Assembly: GCF_004365915.1 (NCBI RefSeq)
Contig: NZ_SODI01000001.1
Coordinates: forward strand, 1-64,000
DNA length: 64,000 nucleotides
Origin: Cryobacterium psychrophilum
GTDB lineage: Bacteria; Actinomycetota; Actinomycetes; Actinomycetales; Microbacteriaceae
Direction: 5' to 3'
Shown here: positions 16,412 through 23,410 of the stretch, piece by piece
Numbering within the stretch: the stretch's first letter is position 1
Layout of the letters: every line of letters starts with the position of its first letter
The notes under the pieces: model-generated
What the model was told of the DNA's origin: nothing
Seen by the model: the letters and a program-made list of their open reading frames with translations, nothing else
Databases searched by the model: none
Program-made: the position numbers and the translations under genes

Positions 16412-17043
16412 GCGTTCGTCCTGACGGTGTTGAGAAATCCGGTCTTGATATGTTCGATCAGTTCGCTCGGGTGAACGATGCGGCCGAGTGCGCGTGACAT
16501 GGTCGTCACGCTGGCATCACGAATGCCGCAGGCGATGATGCGGGTGTAGGGATCCAGGGAGTTGCTGCAGTTCAGGGCGAAGCCGTGCATCGTGACACCC
16601 TGGGCGACACGTATGCCGATGGCTGCGATTTTGTCTTCGTGCCCGGCCACGCCTACCCACACGCCGGAGCGGCCAGCGACGCGGACGGCGTCGATGCCGA
16701 AGTCAACGAGTACGTCGATCAGAATGCCTTCGAGGTGGCGTACGTAGCCGACAACGTCGACGGGTTCCGCCAGATGGAGGATCGGATAGCCGACGAGCTG
16801 GCCGGGGTCGTGCCAGGTGATCTTGCCGCCTCGACCGACGTCACTGACGGGGGTGTCGTCGGTGGGGCGTTCCTCAGGGAGCGTCCGTTTGCCGGCGGTG
16901 TACACGGGTTGATGCTCGAGGAGGAGAACAGTATCCGTCCTCTCACCTGAGACGACGGATTGGTGGACTGCGCGTTGGAGCTCAAGGCCCTCAACATACG
17001 GCACGGAGTTGGCGCTTAGCCCCGCGACGACAAAGTCGAGCAT
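16408..17043 (-). CDS. lipB: Octanoyl-[acyl-carrier-protein]:protein N-octanoyltransferase
   Basis: The 211-residue LipB transfers octanoyl from ACP to lipoyl domains. Family motifs are [29 protein letters not shown], the lysine in [10 protein letters not shown] and the acyl-thioester cysteine in [11 protein letters not shown]. It is the first gene of lipB-lipA. About 140 bases upstream of its ATG lies a SufR-like operator (17181-17195), so Fe-S status may influence lipoate synthesis; this is inference. Confidence 0.96.
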   Translation of the reverse strand: MLDFVVAGLSANSVPYVEGLELQRAVHQSVVSGERTDTVLLLEHQPVYTAGKRTLPEERPTDDTPVSDVGRGGKITWHDPGQLVGYPILHLAEPVDVVGYVRHLEGILIDVLVDFGIDAVRVAGRSGVWVGVAGHEDKIAAIGIRVAQGVTMHGFALNCSNSLDPYTRIIACGIRDASVTTMSRALGRIVHPSELIEHIKTGFLNTVRTNA

Positions 17044-17180
17044 GCAGTCAGTCTAGTTTTCTTGGCCGTCTGAGAAACTAAAAACAAATGTCTAAGTCCT
17101 GACCCCCATGGAAGCTACGCCGTGGCGCTGTATGACGAGGGTAATGCAACCCTGACTTGATAGCGGAGCCCTATTAGGTC

Positions 17181-17195
17181 ACACTCATGTTGTGT
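17181..17195. promoter_or_regulatory. SufR-type operator, second copy, between lipBA and ygfZ
   Basis: ACACT-CATGT-TGTGT matches the site at the sufR start (29985-29999) in 14 of 15 bases. The surrounding ATTAGG and TTAAT blocks are conserved too. The form ACACT-N5-TGTG is what I recall for mycobacterial SufR. It is followed by a decayed sufR 5' end. It could be a fossil or a live site acting on the flanking Fe-S-related genes. Confidence 0.6.
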
Positions 17196-17310
17196 TAATA
17201 TCTGACCGCCACCGATCCGACGTCACTGACGTGTCCAGCCAGGGAGCTCGTGGTCTTGAGGTGCGCACCCGGGATCGGGTCCGGCAGACGCTCGGCGAGG
17301 ATGTCCCGCT
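17192..17310 (+). pseudogene. Relic of a sufR 5' end
   Basis: Starting from GTG at 17192 the frame gives MLISD, then about twelve non-matching residues, then [20 protein letters not shown]. The intact SufR at 29996 begins MLITD and has [17 protein letters not shown]. The match breaks off at the winged-helix region. Promoter bases upstream match as well, so a segment with promoter and gene start was duplicated and then truncated. The rest of 17311-17531 shows no independent gene. Confidence 0.75.
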
Positions 17311-17531
17311 GCCGTCCTCGCCTCGCAACGCGACAGCCCCCACACCCGGATGCGGGATTAAACTTCACACCAGGTACCTTCGAGATGGGGTACTGGTGGC
17401 CACGTCGCCTGGCCAGCGGCAGAGACCCCGGCCCGGGGCTTCTGTCCGCAGAGTGGGTGTGCACTTTGGCGGATTCAGCGAACTCTCCATTGGCCCAGAC
17501 CGTGTCGCCTACGCGTTGGGGTGGCTCGCGC

Positions 17532-18602
17532 GTGTCGAGTGAGTCCCTGACCACGCCCGGTGCTGGTGTGGCGGTGCTCTCCGGCAATCCGTTCTCCGAA
17601 CAGCGCGCACTCGCCGCAGGATCCGCGATCGTCGACCTCTCCCACCGGTCGGTGCTCACCATCTCCGGCCCTGATCGGCTCAGCTGGATCGACTCGCTCA
17701 CCAGCCAGAGTATCGCTCGCCTGACGCCAGGCGAGTCCAGCGAGACGCTTCTACTCGATGGGAAAGGCCGGATCGAATATGCGGTTCGTCTGATCGATGA
17801 TGGTGTCGTGCTTTGGCTGCTGCTTGAGCGGGAGGAAGCGGGTGAGCTGCTTGGGTGGCTCAGCAGCATGCGGTTCATGTTGCGGGTGGAACTCGCGGAT
17901 CGTTCCGCCGATTTCGCGACGGTCGGCACCCTCGGCCGGCCTATGCTTCCGGTAGCAGCCCCTCATGGCGTACCACTCGTGTGGCGCGACCCGTGGATGA
18001 GCGTGACTCGGGGCGGTCACCAGTACGCGGTAGCCGAAAGGCACCCGGCGACGGGCTGGACCTACAGCGAGCTGTTGCTGCCCCGCACCGAACTCGCCGG
18101 GCTTGTCGCACCCGCTATTCCTCTCGCCGGACTGCTCGCTCTCGAAGCGCTGCGTATCGCAGTTTGGCGCCCGCGCTTCGCCACCGAGGTTGATGAGAAA
18201 ACGATTCCGCACGAACTCGATTGGTTGCGCACGGCCGTGCACCTCAGCAAAGGCTGCTACCGGGGCCAGGAGACTGTGGCCAAGGTTCATAACCTCGGCC
18301 ATCCACCGCGCAGACTCGTCATGCTTTACCTCGACGGTTCGGATGTCGTGCTGCCGTTGCGCGGGGATGATGTCGTTCTCGGGGAGAAGACTGTTGGTCA
18401 TGTGACCTCGGCTGCGCACCACTACGAGCTGGGCCCGGTCGCACTCGCGGTCATTAAACGCGGCACCGATCCAACCGCCGAACTTCTCGTGCGTACCGGC
18501 GGCCTCGACGTGCCAGCCACGCAGGACGTGATCGTACCGCCGGACGCTGGCTCCTCAGCCGCTATTCCGCGCCTGCCGCGGCTCGGTGCGGTGCGGCGGT
18601 AG
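17532..18602 (+). CDS. ygfZ: YgfZ/GcvT-like folate-binding protein (Fe-S cluster maintenance)
   Basis: The protein is 356 residues from the GTG at 17532. That start is chosen because homology begins a few residues later (NPFSEQRALAAGSAIVDLSH); the frame is open further upstream without homology. It has a GcvT-like fold with VDLSHRSVLTISGPDRLSW, TLLLDGKGRIEY and the diagnostic KGCYRGQETVAKVHNLG motif with the conserved Cys. YgfZ proteins use folate and support repair or assembly of certain Fe-S enzymes, radical-SAM enzymes among them. Its place beside lipA, ferredoxin and aconitase fits. A SufR-like operator relic lies about 340 bases upstream. Confidence 0.88.
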   Translation: MSSESLTTPGAGVAVLSGNPFSEQRALAAGSAIVDLSHRSVLTISGPDRLSWIDSLTSQSIARLTPGESSETLLLDGKGRIEYAVRLIDDGVVLWLLLEREEAGELLGWLSSMRFMLRVELADRSADFATVGTLGRPMLPVAAPHGVPLVWRDPWMSVTRGGHQYAVAERHPATGWTYSELLLPRTELAGLVAPAIPLAGLLALEALRIAVWRPRFATEVDEKTIPHELDWLRTAVHLSKGCYRGQETVAKVHNLGHPPRRLVMLYLDGSDVVLPLRGDDVVLGEKTVGHVTSAAHHYELGPVALAVIKRGTDPTAELLVRTGGLDVPATQDVIVPPDAGSSAAIPRLPRLGAVRR

Positions 18603-18656
18603 TTCATATCGTTGGACGGTGACGCGAACAGGGCGAGAGCGACCGGCATCTCTCCG

Positions 18657-18800
18657 GCACGGTTCAGTGTTGGTCGCCGGCCGGGGCCGCTCTCCGTTCG
18701 TGCAGCCAGGTAATAGGTCTCTCCGGGAGCCGGATGTCGATCTGCCGCTGCGAGAAATGCTGCCGTGCAGGGTTGTTCTCATTGCGAGCGCCAGTTGTGT
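18657..18800 (-). pseudogene. Relic of an aconitase 3' end
   Basis: On the minus strand this piece encodes RNENNPARQHFSQRQIDIRL followed by ITWLHERRAAPAGDQ. The intact aconitase at 19713-21692 ends RNEDYAARQNFSQRQIDMLL, then ISWLQERRAAETRD. Nucleotide similarity extends past the stop codon. Only the last 40 or so codons of the second aconitase gene survive, between ygfZ and the cupin gene. Confidence 0.8.
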
Positions 18801-18877
18801 CCATGGGAATCTCTGGAGGCGACAGTATGCTGGAAATCACATCAGCCAGCGCAGTGCAGCGCGAAGAGAGGTTCCTC

Positions 18878-19210
18878 ATGATGAAGTCGTCGTTGACTGC
18901 TCTAGTGCGTCACGAGTTGGATCACGCCCGGCAGGTCAGCAGCGGCCGTAGCGCGAAGACCGTGTACGGAGGCAATGAACGCACACTCCGTCAGACTGTG
19001 ATCGCCTTGCGTGCCGGCGCCAAGTTGGATGAGCATGAGAATCCCGGTGACGCGACTTTTTTCGTGTTGCACGGACGCGTCGTCCTCATCTCGGGTGAGA
19101 ACTCCTGGAGTGGCTCACCGGGCGATCTGCTGATCGTACCGGAGGGCCGACACGCACTCGAAGCGGTAGAAGACGCGGCGGTACTGTTCACGGTGGCAAA
19201 GACTCGGTGA
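18878..19210 (+). CDS. Small cupin-domain protein
   Basis: This 110-residue protein starts at the ATG at 18878, preceded by AGAGAGG; the frame is open upstream without homology. A single cupin barrel is recognisable from HENPGDATFFVLHGRVVLIS and SGSPGDLLIVPEGRHALEAV, with the conserved glycines and turn prolines. Candidate metal ligands are H of DEHEN and H of GRHAL. Similar one-domain cupins often act as metabolite- or redox-linked accessory proteins; no specific role can be assigned. It converges on the ferredoxin gene. Confidence 0.75.
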   Translation: MMKSSLTALVRHELDHARQVSSGRSAKTVYGGNERTLRQTVIALRAGAKLDEHENPGDATFFVLHGRVVLISGENSWSGSPGDLLIVPEGRHALEAVEDAAVLFTVAKTR

Positions 19211-19277
19211 TGAGTTCCCGAGTCGATGACCCATGGTGGTTTGATGGACGGGCCGCGCGATCGAGAAAAGGGGTGCT

Positions 19278-19601
19278 TCAGGCAACAGCCTGCGGCGGCA
19301 GTACAGCAATCACGGAGTGATCCTTGGCAAATATGCCCACCTTAGCGGCTCCCCCCGGAGAGCCGATGTCGTCGAAGAACTCGACGTTGGCCTTGTAATA
19401 GTCGGCCCATTTCTCCGGCACATCATCTTCATAAAAGATGGCCTCAACTGGGCACACGGGCTCACAAGCACTGCAGTCGACGCACTCATCCGGGTGGATG
19501 TAGAGCATCCGTTCGCCCTCATAAATGCAATCGACCGGGCATTCTTCGATGCAGGCCCGATCTTTCACGTCGACGCAGGGAAGAGCAATAACATACGTCA
19601 T
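19278..19601 (-). CDS. fdxA: 7Fe-type ferredoxin (FdxA-like), copy 1
   Basis: The 107-residue soluble electron carrier begins [17 protein letters not shown]. Its first cluster set is broken up as in 7Fe ferredoxins (C-x7-C-x3-C type N-terminus: [13 protein letters not shown]). The second motif [17 protein letters not shown] is a regular Cys-x2-Cys-x2-Cys-x3-Cys-Pro. I chose the ATG at 19601, preceded by GAAGGGAG, which gives the same length as the paralogue at 29525-29848. The two copies are nearly identical to residue 75 or so and differ mainly at the C-terminus. It lies downstream of aconitase on the same strand. Confidence 0.93.
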   Translation of the reverse strand: MTYVIALPCVDVKDRACIEECPVDCIYEGERMLYIHPDECVDCSACEPVCPVEAIFYEDDVPEKWADYYKANVEFFDDIGSPGGAAKVGIFAKDHSVIAVLPPQAVA

Positions 19602-19712
19602 AGTGGCAAGGCTCCCTTCACGCACAGCAGACTTTCAGCTTACGACAACCGGGTGATCAAATCCAGATTACGCTGTCGGACCCGTTGGGGACGGGCATGC
19701 ACACGGCACGGT

Positions 19713-21692
19713 TCAGTCTCGATCGCGGGTCTCGGCCGCTCTCCGCTCCTGCAGCCAGGAAATGAGTCCCCCCGCGAGCAACATGTCGATCTGCCGCTGT
19801 GAGAAGTTCTGCCGGGCAGCGTAGTCCTCATTGCGAGTCTTATTGTGCACGGTGATCGCGGTTCCGGCGGCGAGGGCCTCGCGGATGCCGTCCAGCACCA
19901 GAACATCGTCACGCTGGATGCGGTCGTGATCGGTCGCATCCGCGAATTCGAGCGCGAGCACACCAAAATTGGCAAGATTCTGCCAGTGGATGCGTGCGAA
20001 CGACACGGCGAGCACCGCGCGCAAGCCCAGGAACCGCGGCGTGATGGCGGCGTGTTCGCGTGAGGAACCCTGCCCGTAATTAGCGCCGGCCACGATGATG
20101 TGTCCAGTCGACTCGCGCGTGTCCTCCGCGCGAGTCGGGTAGGATTCATCGACCTGGTCGAAGGTGAAGCGAGCCAGCTTAGGTATGTTGCTGCGGTAAG
20201 GCAGCACCCGCGCGCCAGCCGGCAGGATCTCATCCGTTGAAATGTCATCGCCCACCTTGAGAATGACCGGTGCCGCGATGCTATCGGCCAAGGGAGTGAA
20301 CATAGGCAGCGACGAAATGTTTTCGCCCTTGACCAGTGCAACCTTCAGAGCCTCTTCGATGGGCAATGGCGCCTCGAGCATCGCCAGGTTGACACTCGAC
20401 GTCGTTGGAAGTGCGAGCGTGGGATAGGTCAGGTCGAACAATTCTTCCAAGTCTCGTGGGTCGGTGATCTTTCCGGTGAGGGCGGCCGCAGCGGCTGTCT
20501 CCGGTGAACACAGGTAGACCGAGTCTTCCTTGGTGCCGGAGCGGCCGGGAAAGTTGCGCGGCATCGTGCGCAGGCTGATGCTGCCGTTCGCGGGGGCCTG
20601 ACCCATTCCAATGCAGCCCATACACCCCGACTGGTGCAGCCGCGCGCCCGCACTGATCAAATCCAGGGTGGATCCCATGTGGGTCAGATCTTGCAAAATC
20701 TGCCGGGAGCTCGGATTGACGTCGAAGGAAACTCCCGTGTGGGATTGGCGTCCCTTGACGATAGCGCCGACGATCGCGAAGTCGCGCAGCCCTGGGTTTG
20801 CCGAGGAGCCGATGACGACCTGCGCAACCGGTCGACCGGCGACTTCGCTCACCGGTACGACGTTGCCAGGGGAGCTGGGTAGCGCGATGAGTGGCACGAT
20901 CGTAGACAGATCAATCTCGTCGTTCACGTCGTATGTTGCATCCGCATCGGCGAGCAGCGGGACGAAGTCGCCCTCACGTTGTTCGGCCTTCAGGAACATT
21001 CGAACTTGGTCATCGGCCGGGAATACCGTGGTCGTAGCCCCCAGCTCGGCGCCCATGTTGGCGATCACGTGCCGGTCCATCGCGGTGAGGTTCGCCAGGC
21101 CCGGACCGTAGTACTCGACAATGCGATTCACCCCGCCCTTGACGCCGTGACGGCGCAGCATCTCGAGTATGACGTCCTTGGCGCTCGTCCACGGCGGAAG
21201 CTGGCCGGTGAGGCGCACACCCCAGATTTCGGGCATCCGAATGTACAGCGGCTCTCCGGCGATCGCGAGAGCCACCTCGATACCGCCCACCCCGATAGCC
21301 AACATGCCCAGCGAACCCGCAGCGGGGGTGTGACTGTCGGAGCCGACCATGGTCTTGCCTGGAATGCCGAAGCGCTGCATGTGCGTGGGGTGTGAGACTC
21401 CATTGCCGGCCTTGGAGAACCACAGACCGAACCGCTGGCAGGCTGAACGGAGAAAGTCGTGGTCTTCGGCGTTCTTGCTGTCGGATTGGAGCAGGTTGTG
21501 GTCGACGTACTGCACGGATACTTCGGTGCGTGCTCGATCCAGACCGAGCGCTTCGAGTTCGAGCATGACGAGGGTCCCGGTGGCGTCCTGCGTGAGAGTC
21601 TGATCGATGCGCAGGCCGATTTCGGCACCCGGTTTCATCTGGCCGCTGAGCAGATGAGAAGCGATCAGTTTTTGGGCAACGTTGTACGCCAC
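19713..21692 (-). CDS. acn: Aconitate hydratase (mitochondrial-like, short form)
   Basis: The protein is 659 residues from a GTG at 21692 preceded seven bases upstream by a perfect AGGAGG; longer starts lack a site. It interconverts citrate and isocitrate in the TCA cycle. Cluster ligands appear as QSGCMGCIGMGQAP plus a third Cys in YLCSPETAAAAALTG. Substrate-binding and catalytic motifs are VGSDSHTPAAGSLGMLAIGVGG and, in the swivel domain, VAGANYGQGSSREHAA with the catalytic Ser. The length corresponds to the compact aconitase class rather than the usual ~900-residue actinobacterial AcnA, so it may be imported. A 3' relic of a second copy lies at 18657-18800. Confidence 0.9.
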   Translation of the reverse strand: MAYNVAQKLIASHLLSGQMKPGAEIGLRIDQTLTQDATGTLVMLELEALGLDRARTEVSVQYVDHNLLQSDSKNAEDHDFLRSACQRFGLWFSKAGNGVSHPTHMQRFGIPGKTMVGSDSHTPAAGSLGMLAIGVGGIEVALAIAGEPLYIRMPEIWGVRLTGQLPPWTSAKDVILEMLRRHGVKGGVNRIVEYYGPGLANLTAMDRHVIANMGAELGATTTVFPADDQVRMFLKAEQREGDFVPLLADADATYDVNDEIDLSTIVPLIALPSSPGNVVPVSEVAGRPVAQVVIGSSANPGLRDFAIVGAIVKGRQSHTGVSFDVNPSSRQILQDLTHMGSTLDLISAGARLHQSGCMGCIGMGQAPANGSISLRTMPRNFPGRSGTKEDSVYLCSPETAAAAALTGKITDPRDLEELFDLTYPTLALPTTSSVNLAMLEAPLPIEEALKVALVKGENISSLPMFTPLADSIAAPVILKVGDDISTDEILPAGARVLPYRSNIPKLARFTFDQVDESYPTRAEDTRESTGHIIVAGANYGQGSSREHAAITPRFLGLRAVLAVSFARIHWQNLANFGVLALEFADATDHDRIQRDDVLVLDGIREALAAGTAITVHNKTRNEDYAARQNFSQRQIDMLLAGGLISWLQERRAAETRDRD

Positions 21693-21773
21693 AGGGGATC
21701 CTCCTGGTTCGAGCGCCGCCGAGAGTATCTCGTTGGCGACCATCCTGCGAAGAGTTCCGCAGCACTTCCAAAT

Positions 21774-22692
21774 CTAGGCCAGTGCCCCCTGAATGGCTAG
21801 CAGTCCTGCCATAACCAATGGTGCGACTAGTCCGGCAGAGATTGTCCGCGCAGTTCCGGTAGCCCCAGAGCGGCGCCGGCGGCCACCACGAAAACGACAC
21901 CAAAGACGGCGAATAGCAGGATCGGCCCGCCCGCTTCTAGGACGCTGCTGAACCAGCAGGGGCGCCGCGATCGAGGCGATCCGGCCAACGGCGGCAGCCG
22001 AGCCAGTCCCGGATCCGCGCAGCCGTGTGGTGTACAGCTCCGGCGTGATGGCGTACAGGGCGCCCCACGCACCCAGGTTGAAGAAGGAGAGCAGCATGCC
22101 GAAGATGATGATTTGGGTTTCGCTCCCGTTGACCGCGCCGAAACCAAAGGCAGCTGCTGCCCCCGCTGAACCGATCAGAAACGTGGACAGGGTCACCCGT
22201 CGGCCCCACTTCTCGACCAGATATGCCGACGCCGCGTACCCGGACAGCTGGGCGAGGGTGATGATAAGGGTGAATCCAAATGACTTGACGAGCGGAAACC
22301 CGCTGGCCATGAGGAGCGTCGGTAGCCAGATGAAGGCGCTGTAGTAAGAGAAGTTGACCAGAGCCCAGACCAGCCAGATCCGGATGCTGCGACGCCGCAC
22401 TTCGATCGAGAACAAGTCGGCCAATCGACCGCGTCGTGCCGGTGCCGATCCCGATCGCGGCTATGACGGCCATGCCGGCGAACCCGACCGACGCGACCCA
22501 CGAGAGGGCAGTCGTGCCGACATCCCAGGTCAGGGAGAGTTGCTCGATGACGAACGAAATGAGCCCGACATCGAAGGCATCGAGTGCCCAGCCGACTCCC
22601 GATCCGGCCAGAAGGCCCGCGTGGCGTCGGGTGAACGGCAAACGGTCGAGGCGTTCGTTGAGGGATTCGCCGGACGTGCTGATTTCGGACAT
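21774..22692 (-). pseudogene. MFS transporter pseudogene with internal deletion and frameshifts
   Basis: The N-terminal part (from 22692) reads LDRLPFTRRHAGLLAG, then GWALDAFDVGLISFVIEQLS, TM1 of a sugar-porter-like MFS protein. After about 100 residues the frame changes. A second frame (about 22424 to 21800) encodes WLVWALVNFSYYSAFIWLPT, EKWGRRVTLSTFLIG and a later ALYAITPELYTTRLRGSG. Roughly 130 residues between these parts (TM3-TM6) are missing, and the C-terminus runs out of frame. A paralogous N-terminal fragment lies on the other side of the mevalonate-suf block at 35504. Confidence 0.8.
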
Positions 22693-22860
22693 GAACTCTT
22701 CAAATGTCTGCCGAGACGCGAACGGGACTGCGCTCCGGCATCCGGCGCTTCAACTATTTTAGGTGACTGGCGGCAGTCGCGGCGCCTCAGGGCGGGTTGT
22801 TGTAATCTGGCAAGTGTTCAAGGCAGGACACGTATTTACTTGAGGAAGCCGAGGTACCGG

Positions 22861-23382
22861 GTGCAGTTAGTCGAACTCGTCGATGAGAACGGCCGTCACC
22901 AGGGCAGCCTGGAAAAAATCGCAGCCCATGAGGCGCCCGGCCGCCTGCACCGTGCCTTCTCTGTTTTTCTAGTAGACGATTTCGGGCGAATTCTGCTGCA
23001 GAAACGGGCCGCAACCAAGTACCACTGGCCGAACACGTGGTCGAACTCCTGCTGCGGGCATCCTTCAAGAGCGGAAACGGTGGTTGAGGATGCCGTGCGT
23101 CGCGTCTATGAAGAACTTCGAATTCAGGCAGACTCGGCCAGGCAGGTAGGACTGGTCAGCTATCGTTTCGAAGACCACCAGACCGGCTTGGTTGAGCACG
23201 AATACAACCACGTGATTGTTGCGCACTACACGCAGCCCGCGGAATGGAACCCGGACGAAGTGGCCGCCATTCAGGCGGTGGAGCCGAGCGAACTCGCAGC
23301 GTGGCTCGAAGACAAGAACGTCACCGGGTGGTTCTGGGATGTCTTTCGCGTCTTTGCCGACCACATTTCTCACCAAAAGTAA
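22861..23382 (+). CDS. idi: Isopentenyl-diphosphate delta-isomerase, type 1
   Basis: This 173-residue Nudix-fold enzyme starts at the GTG at 22861. It isomerises IPP to DMAPP, the last step served by the neighbouring mevalonate genes. Visible motifs are LHRAFSVFLVDDFGRILLQK, the catalytic Cys in TWSNSCCGHP, the modified Nudix box (VEDAVRRVYEELRI) and the metal/catalytic Glu in EHEYNHVIVAH. The frame is open upstream into the MFS relic, but homology starts only here. It converges on the fused HMG-CoA reductase-mevalonate kinase gene, 28 bases apart. Confidence 0.93.
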   Translation: MQLVELVDENGRHQGSLEKIAAHEAPGRLHRAFSVFLVDDFGRILLQKRAATKYHWPNTWSNSCCGHPSRAETVVEDAVRRVYEELRIQADSARQVGLVSYRFEDHQTGLVEHEYNHVIVAHYTQPAEWNPDEVAAIQAVEPSELAAWLEDKNVTGWFWDVFRVFADHISHQK

Positions 23383-23410
23383 CCAAAGCGTTAGCCGCCG
23401 GTCACGGACC

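Noticed and set aside
17311..17531. Extension of the ygfZ frame upstream to 17250
   Set aside because: It runs over the sufR relic and carries no folate-binding-protein similarity.
22354..22860. Upstream extension of the idi frame giving a 342-residue product
   Set aside because: The extra part lies antisense to the MFS pseudogene and is unlike any IDI N-terminus; the GTG at 22861 gives the normal length.
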